A DNA stretch of 64,000 nucleotides from DATJZG01 sp035499295. GTDB taxonomy: Bacteria; Myxococcota; Myxococcia; Myxococcales; Anaeromyxobacteraceae. Within the stretch, counting starts at the first letter, position 1. Every line of letters begins with the position of its first letter. Position numbers and translations under genes: made by a program. Location of the stretch: contig DATJZG010000016.1 in assembly GCA_035499295.1 (NCBI GenBank), positions 62,001 through 126,000 on the forward strand, written 5' to 3'. Of this stretch, positions 51,937 to 61,386 are shown piece by piece. A model generated the notes under the pieces. That model saw nothing but the letters and a program-made list of their open reading frames with translations. It made no database searches and was not told the DNA's origin.

Positions 51937-52932
51937 TCAGGGTCGCGCGAGGCGCGGGACGAGGTAGGAGAGGGAGCGGTCGTAGCGGTAGTTGATGTCC
52001 CGGTGGCCGTCCTCGAACTCCTCGTGGACGAGCGCCACCCCCGCCCGCCGGAGCTCCTCGGCCACCATGCGGGCCCCCCATCGCAGGTGGAACTCGTCGC
52101 GCGTGCCGCAGTCCAGGAAGACGCTCCCGAGCCTCCGGAAGGCGGGAAGGCTCTTCGGCACGAAGCGGACCGGGTCCTCGGCGAGCCAGCGCTCCCAGAC
52201 CTCGGGCCGCAGCCGCGCCGTCTCCGGCTCGAAGGGGAGGTCGAGCCCGGCGGGCGCTCCCGGGCTCGGGGAGTAGGCGGCCGCCATGGCGAGGATGTTG
52301 AGGGTGGGGTGGTCCTCGCCGCGAAGCTTCGTCTCCCGGGCGCGGTTCCGCATCTCCCCGAGCCAGCGGGCCGCGTCGCTGCCGAGCAGCGCCGAGGCCG
52401 CCTTGGGGAAGTCGGGCAGGTAGCAGTACTCGAACCCGGCGTCGCCGGAGTGGCAACCGAGGTGGCCGAAGACCTCGGGGTGGTGGCGCCCCATGACGAG
52501 CGCGCCGTAGCCGCCGGAGCTCTTGCCCACCACCGCCCGCGCCTCCGGCCGCCCGAGCGTGCCGAGCTTCCGGTCGACGAAGGCGACCACGTCCTGCGAG
52601 AGGTAGTCGCGGTAGGCGCCGATGGCGGGGCTGTTCACCCACTGGCTGCCGCCGAGGGCGGTGAAGCCGTCCACGAAGACCCCCACCACGGGGGGCACGG
52701 CCCCGGTGGAGACGAGGGCGTCGAGCCGCTCGGGGACGGTGAGGGCGAAGGGCTGGAACCCGACCCAGGAGTGGGCGCTCCCCCCGAAGCCGTGGAGGAA
52801 GTAGACCGCCGGCAGCCCGGGCCGGTGGCGCGCGGGGAGGTAGAGGTAGACCGGCCGGCGCGCCGGATCCCCGAGTGGGTTGTCACTCAGGGCAGGGGAC
52901 TCGATCCAGTCGAGCTCCAGGCGACCTTCCAT
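51937..52932 (-). CDS. Esterase family alpha/beta hydrolase (esterase D-like)
   Basis: The 331-residue protein belongs to the putative esterase family, like FrsA/Fes or tannase-feruloyl types. Motifs: PAVYFLHGFGGSAHSW (oxyanion), GKSSGGYGALVMGRHHP with the nucleophile in GKSSGG, and a late His in DGHRDINYRY. A catalytic Asp is likely in FLDCGTRDEF. The ATG at 52932 is chosen because the typical WIESPALSDNPLGDP block follows. It is divergent from the FmdB-type gene. Confidence 0.85.
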   Translation of the reverse strand: MEGRLELDWIESPALSDNPLGDPARRPVYLYLPARHRPGLPAVYFLHGFGGSAHSWVGFQPFALTVPERLDALVSTGAVPPVVGVFVDGFTALGGSQWVNSPAIGAYRDYLSQDVVAFVDRKLGTLGRPEARAVVGKSSGGYGALVMGRHHPEVFGHLGCHSGDAGFEYCYLPDFPKAASALLGSDAARWLGEMRNRARETKLRGEDHPTLNILAMAAAYSPSPGAPAGLDLPFEPETARLRPEVWERWLAEDPVRFVPKSLPAFRRLGSVFLDCGTRDEFHLRWGARMVAEELRRAGVALVHEEFEDGHRDINYRYDRSLSYLVPRLARP

Positions 52933-52996
52933 GGCCCTTGCACCTCCGCCGGAGTTTCTGCCTACGATCGCGGCCCCTCCGGAGGGTCGCGCCACC

Positions 52997-53164
52997 ATGC
53001 CCGAGTACGCGTTCTACTGCCGTCCCTGTAGGAAGACCTTCACGGCCGCCATGAGCGTCGCCGCCCACGACAAGGGCGTCGCCCCCTGCCCGAAGTGCGG
53101 CAAGAAGCGAGAGGTCGAGAAGCGCATCGCCGTCGCCTACGTGGTGACCTCGAAGAAGTCGTAG
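52997..53164 (+). CDS. FmdB-type zinc-ribbon small protein
   Basis: The 55-residue protein is the FmdB/regulatory zinc ribbon type: MPEYAFYCRPCRKTF (C-x2-C) and APCPKCGKKREVEK (C-x2-C). Such small proteins have unknown functions. ATG 52997 begins the conserved MPEYxFxC start. Its stop is only 7 bp before the stop of the convergent pyruvate carboxylase gene. Confidence 0.85.
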   Translation: MPEYAFYCRPCRKTFTAAMSVAAHDKGVAPCPKCGKKREVEKRIAVAYVVTSKKS

Positions 53165-53171
53165 GGCCCCT

Positions 53172-56100
53172 TCAGGCGAGGACGACGAGGAGGTCGTCCT
53201 TCTCGACCTTGTCGCCCTCGCGGAACTTCACCTCGGCGATCTTGCAGTCCGAGCGGGCCTTGACGTTCGTCTCCATCTTCATCGCCTCGGTGACGAGGAG
53301 GACGGAGCCGGCGTGGACCTCGTCCCCCGGCTTCACCGAGACCTTCAGCACCTTGCCGGGCATGGGGGCGCCCAGGTGCTTCGGGTTCCCCCGGTCGGCC
53401 TTGGGGCGCGAGGCGCGCCCCTGCAGCGCCGACTGGTCGCGCACGGTGACGGCTCGGGCCTCGCCGTTCAGCTCGAAGTAGACGCTGCGCGTTCCGTCCG
53501 GCTGCAGGGCGCCGACGGCGTTGAGCTTGATGATGAGGGTCTTCCCCGGCTCGATGTCGACGAGCGTCTCCTGCCCCGGCTCGAGGCCGTAGAGGAAGGT
53601 GGGGGTGGAGATGACGGAGGTGTCCGAGTAGTCGTCGAGGTGGCGGCGGAACTCGGGGTAGACGTTGGGGTAGAGCAGCCAGCTCATGAGCCCCTTGTCG
53701 TCGACCGGGCCCCCCACCTTCTCCTCGGCCTTCTTGCGCTCGGCCTCGAGGTCGGCCGGCTCGAGGAGCTCGCCCGGGCGGCAGCGGATGGGCTCCTGCC
53801 CCTTCAGGATGATCCTCTGGAGCTTCTCCGGGAAGCCGCCATGGGCCTGGCCCAGCATGCCGCGCATCAGCCCCACCACCGACTCGGGGAAGGCGAGTTC
53901 CTCCCCCGTCTCGAAGACGCCCTCGGGCTCGAGGTTGTTCTTCACGAGGAACATGGCCATGTCGCCCACCACCTTGGAGGTGGGGGTGACCTTGATGATG
54001 TCCCCGAAGAGGAGGTTCACCTTCCGGTACATCTCCTTGCACTCCTCCCAGCGATCGAGGAGCCCGAGGCCGGCGACCTGGGGACGGTAGTTGGAGTACT
54101 GGCCGCCGGGGATCTCGTGCCAGTAGACCTCGGCGGTGCCGCTGCGCAGGCCGGACTCGAAGGCCCCGTAGTACTCGCGCACCGTCTCCCAGTAGGAGGC
54201 GAGCTGCTGGAGCCCGGCGCCGTCCAGCCCCGGGTCGCGGTCGGTGCCGGAGAGGGCGGCGCACAGGCTGTTCAGGTTGGGCTGGGCGGTGAGTCCGGAG
54301 AGAGAGGAGAGGGCGGCGTCCACCACGTCCACGCCCGCCTGGGCCGCCTCGAGCAGGGTGGCGGCGGCGATCCCGGAGGTGTCGTGGGTGTGGAGGTGGA
54401 CCGGGATGGCGAGCTCGTCCTTGAGCGCCCGCACCAGCTTCCGGGCCGCCAAGGGCTTGAGGAGCCCGGCCATGTCCTTGATGGCGAGGAAGTGGGCCCC
54501 CATGCGCTCGAGCTCCTTCGCGAGCGCCACGTAGTAGGAGAGCGGGTACTTGTCCCGCTTGGGGTCGGTGATGTCGCCGGTGTAGCACATGGCGGCCTCG
54601 CAGACCTTGCCCTGGCGGCGCACCGCCTCCATGGCCACCGTCATGCCCTTCGTCCAGTTGAGGGCGTCGAAGACCCGGAAGACGTCGACGCCGCTCCGGG
54701 CCGCCTCCTCCACGAAGCGCTCGACCACGTTGTCGGGGTAGTTGGTGTAGCCGACCGCGTTCGAGCCCCGGAGCAGCATCTGGAAGAGCACGTTGGGGAT
54801 GGCCTGGCGCAGCCGGTGGAGGCGCGCCCAGGGGTCCTCCTTGAGGAAGCGCATGGCCACGTCGAAGGTGGCGCCGCCCCACAGCTCGAGGGAGAAGAGG
54901 CCCGCCCCGAGGATGCTCGTCGCCGGCGCGATGCGCTGGAGGTCGTAGCTCCGCACCCGGGTGGCGAGCAGGGACTGGTGCGCGTCGCGCATGGTGGTGT
55001 CGGTGAGCAAGAGCCTCTTCTCGGCGAGCGCCCAGGCTGCGAGCCCCTCCGGCCCGCGCTCGAGGAGCAGGTCGCGGGTGCCGCGCGGGGGCTTCACCGC
55101 GTCCACCCTGGGGATGAGGGGCTCGCGCAGCTCGCTCGGCTTGAGCGGCTTCTGCACCCCCGGCGAGCCGTTCACGATGACCTCCCCGATCCAGCCGAGG
55201 AGCTTCGAGCCGCGGTCGCGCTTCACCGGCACCCGCAAGAGCTCGGGGTGGGCGTCGATGAAGGAGGTGTCACACCGGCCGGCGAGGAAGACCGGGTGGG
55301 TGACGACGTTCTCCAGGAAGGAGATGTTGGTCTTCACCCCGCGGACGCGGAACTCCTGCAGGGAGCGGTGCATGATGCGCGCCGCCTCGTCGAACTTGAG
55401 CCCCCAGGTGCACACCTTGACGAGGAGCGAGTCGTAGTGCGGGGTGATCTGGGCGCCGGTGAAGCCGTTGCCGGCGTCGAGGCGCACGCCCGCCCCGCCG
55501 GCGGTGCGGTACGCCTTGATGGTGCCGAAGTCGGGGGCGAAGCCGTTCTGGGGGTCCTCGGTGGTGATGCGGCACTGGATGGCGCAGCCCCGCATCTGGA
55601 TGTCCTCCTGGCGCGCCATCCCGATCTCCGGGTCGGAGAGGCGGTAGCCCTGGGCCACCCGGATCTGCGCCTGCACCAGGTTCCGGCCGGTGATGAGCTC
55701 GGTGACGGTGTGCTCCACCTGGATGCGCGGGTTCACCTCGATGAAGTAGTGCCGCCCCTCCCCGTCGAGCAGGAACTCGACGGTGGCCGCGTTCCGGTAG
55801 GAGACGGAGCGCGCGATCTTGAGGGCGTCCTCGCACAGGGCGGCCCGCCCCGCCGGCGAGAGCGCCAGCGAGGGGGCGATCTCCACCACCTTCTGATGGC
55901 GCCGCTGCACCGAGCAGTCGCGCTCGAAGAGGTGCACCAGGTTGCCGTGCTCGTCGCCGAGCACCTGCACCTCGATGTGCTTCGGGTTCTCGATGTAGCG
56001 CTCCAGGAAGACCGCCGGGTTCCCGAAGGAGGCCTGGGCCTCGCTGCGGGCGGAGACGAGCCCCTCGAGAAGCTCCCGCTGGTTGCGGGCCACGCGCATG

Positions 56101-56615
56101 CCGCGCCCGCCGCCGCCGCCCGAGGCCTTCACGATGATGGGGTAGCCGTTCTGGCGGGCGAAGATGAGCGCCTCGTCGTCGTGCAAGACCGGGTCGGCGG
56201 TGCCCGGGACCACCGGGACCCCGGCGGCCACCGCCGCCCGGCGCCCGGCCACCTTGTCCCCGAGCGCGCGCTGCATGGCGGCGGTGGGGCCGATGAAGGC
56301 GATGCCGGCCCGCTCGCAGGCCTCGGCGAACTCCGGGTTCTCGGAGAGGAAGCCGTAGCCGGGGTGGATGGCGCTCACCCCCACCCGCCGGGCCAGGTCC
56401 AGGATTTCCTGGATGCCGAGGTAGGCGTCGACGGGCTTCTTGCCCTTGCCGATCTGGTACGCCTCGTCGGCCTTGTAGCGGTGGAGCGAGAGGCGGTCCT
56501 CGTCCGAGTAGATGGCGACCGTGCCGATGCCGAGCTCGGTGCAGGCGCGGAAGATGCGGATGGCGATCTCGCCGCGGTTGGCGGCCATCACCTTCTGGAA
56601 GGGGCGGATGGGCAT
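53172..56615 (-). CDS. pyc: Pyruvate carboxylase
   Basis: The single-chain enzyme of 1147 residues makes oxaloacetate from pyruvate. In order: biotin carboxylase (AANRGEIAIRIFRACTELG, ASGGGGGRGMRVAR and EVNPRIQVEHTVTE), carboxyltransferase (LTDTTMRDAHQSLLATR, LELWGGATFDVAMRFLKEDP and HTHDTSGI), the allosteric/tetramer linker, and the biotinyl domain with EAMKMETN (biotin Lys about 1113). The ATG 56615 begins MPIRPFQKVMAANRGEI. It converges with the FmdB gene and is divergent from the DUF4442 gene. Confidence 0.97.
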   Translation of the reverse strand: MPIRPFQKVMAANRGEIAIRIFRACTELGIGTVAIYSDEDRLSLHRYKADEAYQIGKGKKPVDAYLGIQEILDLARRVGVSAIHPGYGFLSENPEFAEACERAGIAFIGPTAAMQRALGDKVAGRRAAVAAGVPVVPGTADPVLHDDEALIFARQNGYPIIVKASGGGGGRGMRVARNQRELLEGLVSARSEAQASFGNPAVFLERYIENPKHIEVQVLGDEHGNLVHLFERDCSVQRRHQKVVEIAPSLALSPAGRAALCEDALKIARSVSYRNAATVEFLLDGEGRHYFIEVNPRIQVEHTVTELITGRNLVQAQIRVAQGYRLSDPEIGMARQEDIQMRGCAIQCRITTEDPQNGFAPDFGTIKAYRTAGGAGVRLDAGNGFTGAQITPHYDSLLVKVCTWGLKFDEAARIMHRSLQEFRVRGVKTNISFLENVVTHPVFLAGRCDTSFIDAHPELLRVPVKRDRGSKLLGWIGEVIVNGSPGVQKPLKPSELREPLIPRVDAVKPPRGTRDLLLERGPEGLAAWALAEKRLLLTDTTMRDAHQSLLATRVRSYDLQRIAPATSILGAGLFSLELWGGATFDVAMRFLKEDPWARLHRLRQAIPNVLFQMLLRGSNAVGYTNYPDNVVERFVEEAARSGVDVFRVFDALNWTKGMTVAMEAVRRQGKVCEAAMCYTGDITDPKRDKYPLSYYVALAKELERMGAHFLAIKDMAGLLKPLAARKLVRALKDELAIPVHLHTHDTSGIAAATLLEAAQAGVDVVDAALSSLSGLTAQPNLNSLCAALSGTDRDPGLDGAGLQQLASYWETVREYYGAFESGLRSGTAEVYWHEIPGGQYSNYRPQVAGLGLLDRWEECKEMYRKVNLLFGDIIKVTPTSKVVGDMAMFLVKNNLEPEGVFETGEELAFPESVVGLMRGMLGQAHGGFPEKLQRIILKGQEPIRCRPGELLEPADLEAERKKAEEKVGGPVDDKGLMSWLLYPNVYPEFRRHLDDYSDTSVISTPTFLYGLEPGQETLVDIEPGKTLIIKLNAVGALQPDGTRSVYFELNGEARAVTVRDQSALQGRASRPKADRGNPKHLGAPMPGKVLKVSVKPGDEVHAGSVLLVTEAMKMETNVKARSDCKIAEVKFREGDKVEKDDLLVVLA

Positions 56616-56673
56616 AGGGGGGAGAGAAGACACGATCGCGCCCCGGCGTGTAAAGTGACCCCGTCTCCGCGCC

Positions 56674-57141
56674 ATGCCCGAGTCGCTCGCGACCCGCGTC
56701 ACCCGCCACCTCTTCAACCTCGCCCCCGTCTACCGCGGCTCGGGCGGGCGGGTGACCTACATCGCCTCCGACTGGCGGGAGGTGCGGGTGAAGCTGCCGC
56801 TCTCCCTGCGCACCCGGAACTACGTGGGGACGATGTACGGGGGCAGCATGTACTCGGCGGTCGATCCCTTCTACATGATCATGCTCATCCGCAACCTGGG
56901 GCCGCGCTTCGTCGTCTGGGACAAGGCGGCCTCCATTCGCTTCCGGCGGCCCGGGAGGGGGACCTTGACGGCGTCCTTCCGCATCGACGAGGCCGAGCTC
57001 GACGCCATCCGCTCCGCCCTCGCGGGGGAGCGGTCGGTCGACCGGACCTACCTCGTCGAGCTCGTCGACGCCGCCGGGGCCGTCCACGCCTCGGTGGAGA
57101 AGGTGGTCCGGGTGCGCCGCAAGGCCGGGGCCGGGGGGTAG
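56674..57141 (+). CDS. DUF4442 hotdog-fold protein
   Basis: The 155-residue protein matches DUF4442 (hotdog-fold, thioesterase-like): RVTYIASDWREVRVKLPL, RNYVGTMYGGSMYSAVDPFYMIML and DKAASIRFRRPG. The active-site residues of known thioesterases are not obvious, so activity is not predicted. The ATG 56674 is in good context. The next gene, dgkA, starts 6 bp after its stop, so they may be co-transcribed. Confidence 0.85.
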   Translation: MPESLATRVTRHLFNLAPVYRGSGGRVTYIASDWREVRVKLPLSLRTRNYVGTMYGGSMYSAVDPFYMIMLIRNLGPRFVVWDKAASIRFRRPGRGTLTASFRIDEAELDAIRSALAGERSVDRTYLVELVDAAGAVHASVEKVVRVRRKAGAGG

Positions 57142-57146
57142 CGGGC

Positions 57147-57773
57147 ATGGGGGCGGAGGGGAAGGGCGGCGACCGGGGCGGGAACCTCCGGGCGAGCTTC
57201 GGCCACGCCCTGCGCGGCCTCGTCGAGGTCACCGCCCGCGAGCGCAACATGAGGATCCACGTGCTCGCCGGGGTGGCCCTCGGGGTCTTCGGCGGGGAGG
57301 TCCGCCTGGCGCCGGCGCCCCAGCTCGCCCTCCTCCTCTCGGCCGCGCTGGTGCTCTGGGCGGAGCTCGGGAACAGCGCGCTCGAGTCGCTCGTCGACCT
57401 GGTGACGAAGGAGCCCCGCCCGGAGGCGAGGCGGGCGAAGGACGCTGCCGCGGCGGCGGTCCTCGCGCTCGCCGCGGGCGCCCTTTTGGTGGCGGCGGCA
57501 GTCGTCTCCTCGAGCCTCCCCGAGGTGCGATCCGCCCTGGGGCGCGGGCACCGCCTCGCCGCCGGGGCCGGGGTCCTCTCCGCCGCGGCCTGGCTCCTCG
57601 CCCCGGGGCGGCGCCTCCCGGCGCTCGACCTCCTCGCGGCGGCGGCCGGGGCGCTCCTCCTCGTCCTCCTCGCCCCGGGGGCGGCGAGCCCGGTCTTCAC
57701 GGCGCTCGCCGCCTCGCTTCTCGCGCTCGCGGCGGCGGCGGCGCGCCGGGCCCGCTCGGAGGGCCGGCGATGA
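57147..57773 (+). CDS. dgkA: Diacylglycerol/undecaprenol kinase with extra membrane segments
   Basis: The 208-residue protein has the DgkA signature in the first 120 residues: ERNMRIHVLAGVALGV, LVLWAELGNSALESLVDLV with the E-x2-N-x3-E set, and a Lys/Asp after that (KEPRPEARRAKDAAAAAVL). It phosphorylates a lipid alcohol. Normal DgkA has 3-4 membrane helices and 110-130 residues; here a C-terminal 75 residues add about three more hydrophobic helices (GVLSAAAWLLAP, LDLLAAAAGALLLVLLAP, FTALAASLLALAAAAARR). It overlaps the next lipoprotein gene by 4 bp. Confidence 0.88.
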   Translation: MGAEGKGGDRGGNLRASFGHALRGLVEVTARERNMRIHVLAGVALGVFGGEVRLAPAPQLALLLSAALVLWAELGNSALESLVDLVTKEPRPEARRAKDAAAAAVLALAAGALLVAAAVVSSSLPEVRSALGRGHRLAAGAGVLSAAAWLLAPGRRLPALDLLAAAAGALLLVLLAPGAASPVFTALAASLLALAAAAARRARSEGRR

Positions 57774-58390
57774 GGGCAGGGGCCCGGCCTCGGCTCCAGG
57801 CGGCGCTCCTCCTCCTCGCGCTCCCCGCCTGCCGCGACTGGCGGGCCCGCGTCGAGCCCTCCCGAGCGGCCGCCGAGCCGGAGCAGGTCGAGCTCCCGGG
57901 CGCCGAGCCGATCGAGTACGCGAAGAAGGGCTACGCCATCCGCCTGCTCCCGCGGGCCAGCTACCGCATCACCGGCTACGCGGTCGACACGAGCACCGAG
58001 CTCCTCGACGAGTGGGATTTCGTCGTCCCCATGGACGTGGCGCTCGTGTGGGGTCCGGCCGCGGACCCGGCGGTGCTCTCCCGCCTCTCCTTCCACCTCT
58101 CCGAGCGCTACGTCTCCTACCGCTGGAGGGGGACGCCCCCGCTCCCCGAGCTCGTCCTGCAGTCGCACGTCGCCAACAACCACCTCATTCCGGCGACCGA
58201 GGAGGTGGAGCGGGAGATGCGGCGCGTCCGCCGGGGAGACCTCGTGACGCTCGAGGGGAAGCTCGTCGACCTCGAGATCCGCGACGGGGGCGGGGTCCTG
58301 CGCCGGAGCGCCCGCACCAGCCTGCGCCGCGACGACGTCGGGAGCGGCGCCTGCGAGCAGATCTGGGTGGAGTCGGTGCGCCGCGAGTGA
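57770..58390 (+). CDS. Putative lipoprotein of unknown function
   Basis: The 206-residue protein begins MRAGARPRLQAALLLLALPAC with lipobox LPAC (Cys21). The mature protein has ASYRITGYAVDTSTELLDEW, a conserved-looking WDFVVPMDVALVWG, and LQSHVANNHLIPA, which matches proteins of the 'membrane-tethered SH-like' group seen in several proteobacteria, without assigned function. It starts 4 bp inside dgkA, so it is coupled to it; a role in lipid or envelope metabolism is a guess. Confidence 0.65.
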   Translation: MRAGARPRLQAALLLLALPACRDWRARVEPSRAAAEPEQVELPGAEPIEYAKKGYAIRLLPRASYRITGYAVDTSTELLDEWDFVVPMDVALVWGPAADPAVLSRLSFHLSERYVSYRWRGTPPLPELVLQSHVANNHLIPATEEVEREMRRVRRGDLVTLEGKLVDLEIRDGGGVLRRSARTSLRRDDVGSGACEQIWVESVRRE

Positions 58391-58414
58391 GAGGCGCGGG
58401 CGCCCGCCCCCCTC

Positions 58415-59569
58415 TCACAGGAAGCTGCCCTGGTAGCCGGGGTCCTCGATGGCCACCGCCGCGGCGGTGGCGAGGAGCGGGCGGTAGCAGTCGAGCATCA
58501 CCGCGAGCTCGCTCGTCGCCTTGGAGCCGATGCTGGCCTCGTAGGCGCCCGGGTGGGGCCCGTGCATCACGCCCGCCGGGTGATGGGAGACGCTGCCGGG
58601 GCCGACCCCGCGCCGGCTGGTGAACTCGCCGCGCTGGTAGAAGAGCACCTCGTCGACGTCGACGCTCGCGTGCGGGTAGGGGCAGGGGATCGCCTCGGGG
58701 TGGAAGTCGAGCGGCCGGGGGACGAAGCTGCAGACGAGCGCTCCCTCCGCCGCGAAGGTGCCGTGCCAGGTGGGCGGCAGGTGCACCTGACCGACGCGGG
58801 GCTGGAAGGAGAGGACGGGGAGCGCGAAGGGCCAGACCGAGCCGTCCCAGCCGACGACGTCGAGGGGAGGCGTCTCCTGGCGGAAGCCGTGGAAGGCGCC
58901 GGAGCGCTTCACCGCCATCTCGCGGATCCCCTCGTCCCGCGCCCCCTCGAAGGCGGGGCGCCGGAAGTCTCTGTGGCAGAGCGGCGCGTCCATGCGCAGC
59001 TGCCCGGACTCGTTCCGCCACTGGCGCGGCAGCGCCGCCCCCCCCAGGCACTCGATGGAGAACCAGCGCTGCGGCCCGGGGTCGGGGAGGAAGCGGTGCA
59101 ACACCCCCTTCGGCACGAAGACGTAGTCCTCCTTGGAGAAGCGGACGTCCCCCAGGGCGGTGCGCAGGAGCCCCCCGCCCTCGGCCACGAAGTAGAGGTC
59201 GTCGCCGTCTCCGTTCTGGAAGTAGACCGGGTCGGGCTCCGTCGGGGTGACGAGCGAGAGGACCACGTCGTCGTTGAAGAGGAGCGGCACGCGCGCGTCC
59301 AGGGGCGCCCCTCCCGCCGCCCGCAGTTCCTGGGTGAGGTAGTGGCGCTTGCGCAGCGGCCGGGGAGGCACCGAGAGCGGCAGCCGCCAGCCGTGAGAGA
59401 CCTCCGCCGGCCGCTGCGCGTGCGGGCGCTCCTGGTGGTAGAGGATGGTGTAGGGGCCGTCGAAGCCCCGGCGGGTGAGGCACTCCTCGTGGCGGAGCCT
59501 CCCCGAGCCGTCCCGCAGCGCGATGTGGTGCTTGCGGGGCACCTCCCCGAGCACCATGCGGTCGATCAC
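58415..59569 (-). CDS. hmgA: Homogentisate 1,2-dioxygenase
   Basis: The 384-residue ring-cleaving enzyme converts homogentisate to maleylacetoacetate. It starts at GTG 59569, overlapping hppD by 4 bp, with AGGAG nine bases upstream. Iron-site features are intact: HLPPTWHGTFAAEG, PYPHASVDVDEVLFYQRGEF (in part) and SVSHHPAGVMHGPHPGAYE with the HP-G-xx-HGP pattern. It is the last gene of the tyrosine operon and is a bit shorter than the eukaryotic enzyme, as usual for this bacterial subgroup. Confidence 0.93.
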   Translation of the reverse strand: MIDRMVLGEVPRKHHIALRDGSGRLRHEECLTRRGFDGPYTILYHQERPHAQRPAEVSHGWRLPLSVPPRPLRKRHYLTQELRAAGGAPLDARVPLLFNDDVVLSLVTPTEPDPVYFQNGDGDDLYFVAEGGGLLRTALGDVRFSKEDYVFVPKGVLHRFLPDPGPQRWFSIECLGGAALPRQWRNESGQLRMDAPLCHRDFRRPAFEGARDEGIREMAVKRSGAFHGFRQETPPLDVVGWDGSVWPFALPVLSFQPRVGQVHLPPTWHGTFAAEGALVCSFVPRPLDFHPEAIPCPYPHASVDVDEVLFYQRGEFTSRRGVGPGSVSHHPAGVMHGPHPGAYEASIGSKATSELAVMLDCYRPLLATAAAVAIEDPGYQGSFL

Positions 59570-60735
59570 GACGGCCGCTCCTTCGCTCCCTGCTCGCGCT
59601 CGATGCTCTCGAAGAGGGCGCGGAAGTTCCCGGCGCCGAACCCGTCGTCCCCCTTGCGCTCGATGATCTCGAAGAAGAAGGGACCGGCCTCGGGCTCGCC
59701 GTAGAGCCCGGCCGAGTCCTTGAGGAAGATCTGCAGGAGGTAGGCGCCGCGCGCCGCCCCGTCGACCAGGATCTGGAGCTCGCGCAGGAGCGAGAGGTCC
59801 TCCTCGATGCCCCCCACCCCGATGGCCTCCAGCCGCTCCGGCAGCATGTCGTAGTAGGCCCCCGGGGTGGGCATGAACTCCACCCCCCGGTCGCGCATGC
59901 CGCGCACCGCCCGGGCGATGTCGCGCACCGCGAGCGCCACGTGCTGCACCCCGTCCCCGCGCAGGTCCTCGTGGAACAGGTTGATCTGCGAGTCCTTGAA
60001 GTGCGGACGCCAGGGCTCGTTGTTCGCGAACTTCACGCCGGAGACGGGGTCGCGCATCACCACCGAGCGCAGCCCCGAGCCGTGGGCCTCCATCCGCTCC
60101 CGCCGCTCCCTGGCCACGTCGGAGGTGTGGAACTGCACCTCCCAGAACTCCTCGAAGCCGAGGACGTGCTCCATCCACAGGAGCGCGGGCTTCATGGTCT
60201 GGAAGTTGGAGGTGACGTGGTCGATGCGGCCGAAGCCGAAGGCGTTGCCGCCGCCCAGCGGAGCGGGGTGGCTCACCATCCCGGGGAAGGGGGCGCGGTG
60301 GCCGCGCCGCTCCAGGAAGCGGAAGGTGGTGTCGCCGAAGGGGGTGGTGATGGCGAAGGTGAGGAGCTCGCCGCCGTCGTCGCGCCGGGTGGCGACCTCG
60401 TCGATGGGGGTGGCGCCGCGCGCCTCGAGGAGGCGGAAGGCGCGCGCCGCGTCCTCCACCTCGAAGACGACGGTGCCGACGCCGTCGGGGTGCTTGCGCA
60501 GGAAGCGCGAGGCGCGGCCGCCCTCGCCCTCCGGGGCCGAGACCAGGATCTTCACCTCGCCCGCCTCGAAGAGGGCCGAGCGCTGCCGCCCCTGCCGGGA
60601 GAGCTCGGGCGAGGAGACCGCGGTCTCGGAGAAGTCCATGAGGCGAGTGTAGAAGCGGCGGCTGCGCTCCAGGTCGTGGACGTAGTAGTGGAGCGCGTCG
60701 ATGCGGCGGATGCCGATGGGCTCGACCCTGGGCAT
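59566..60735 (-). CDS. hppD: 4-hydroxyphenylpyruvate dioxygenase
   Basis: The 389-residue enzyme makes homogentisate from 4-hydroxyphenylpyruvate. It has two vicinal oxygen chelate halves with the C-terminal half carrying the iron ligands: His in RIDHVTSNF, His in DGVQHVALAV and Glu in GPFFFEIIERKGDDGFG. The loop RDPVSGVKFANNEP is characteristic. It is third in the operon, 3 bp after maiA. Confidence 0.95.
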   Translation of the reverse strand: MPRVEPIGIRRIDALHYYVHDLERSRRFYTRLMDFSETAVSSPELSRQGRQRSALFEAGEVKILVSAPEGEGGRASRFLRKHPDGVGTVVFEVEDAARAFRLLEARGATPIDEVATRRDDGGELLTFAITTPFGDTTFRFLERRGHRAPFPGMVSHPAPLGGGNAFGFGRIDHVTSNFQTMKPALLWMEHVLGFEEFWEVQFHTSDVARERRERMEAHGSGLRSVVMRDPVSGVKFANNEPWRPHFKDSQINLFHEDLRGDGVQHVALAVRDIARAVRGMRDRGVEFMPTPGAYYDMLPERLEAIGVGGIEEDLSLLRELQILVDGAARGAYLLQIFLKDSAGLYGEPEAGPFFFEIIERKGDDGFGAGNFRALFESIEREQGAKERPS

Positions 60736-60738
60736 GGC

Positions 60739-61386
60739 TCACCTCTTCTCGGGGACCGCGTCGGGCTGGCGGGCGGGCTCGGCGAGGCGGAAGGCCTCGA
60801 GGGCCTGGCAGGAAGCCTCCACCCGCAGCAGGGTGGGGAAGGGGGCGAGGTCCAGGCCGAAGCGACGCCCGCCGTAGAGCTGCGGGACGAGGTAGAGGTC
60901 GGCGAGGGTCACCTCGTCTCCGTGGCAGAAGCGGCCGGCGCCGGGACGGACGGCAGCCTCCAGGTTGGCGAGGCCGCCGCCGATGAACTGTGCCGTCCAG
61001 GCGGCGGTGTCGGGGCTGTGCTCCTTCATCCACCGCAGCACCACGGCGTTCTGGTAGGGCTGGATGCCGGAGTTGACGTGCTCCACCAAGGCGCGCACCC
61101 GCGCCCGGCCGGCCGGATCGCGGGGGAGGAGCGGCCGCTCCGGGAAGCGCTCCTCGAGCCACTCCAGGATGGCGACCGACTGGACGAGCCGGATCTGGCT
61201 CCCCTCCTCCACCTCGAGCACCGGGACCTGCCCCATGGGGCTGCGCGATCGGTGCTCGGGTCCGAACTGCTCGCCCGCGAGGAGGTTCACCGCACGGTAG
61301 TCGAAGGCGAGCCCCTTGTGGTGGAGGCCGATGCGGACGCGCCAGGAGCAGGAGGAGCGCCAGTAGGAGTAGAGGGCGAGCTTCAC
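60739..61386 (-). CDS. maiA: Maleylacetoacetate isomerase (zeta-class GST)
   Basis: The 215-residue protein isomerises maleylacetoacetate to fumarylacetoacetate using glutathione. The zeta signature SSCSWRVRIGL and GQVPVLEVEEG plus QSVAILEWLEERFP mark the thioredoxin-fold N-domain; the C-domain ends with FRLAEPARQPDAVP. The start is GTG 61386, overlapping the fahA stop by 4 bp. The gene lies in the expected pathway order. Confidence 0.93.
   Translation of the reverse strand: MKLALYSYWRSSCSWRVRIGLHHKGLAFDYRAVNLLAGEQFGPEHRSRSPMGQVPVLEVEEGSQIRLVQSVAILEWLEERFPERPLLPRDPAGRARVRALVEHVNSGIQPYQNAVVLRWMKEHSPDTAAWTAQFIGGGLANLEAAVRPGAGRFCHGDEVTLADLYLVPQLYGGRRFGLDLAPFPTLLRVEASCQALEAFRLAEPARQPDAVPEKR

Noticed and set aside
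53313..57773. 1486-codon plus-strand open frame opposite pyruvate carboxylase
   Set aside because: Only the last 208 codons are a true gene (dgkA); the rest is antisense of pyc with no recognisable domain.
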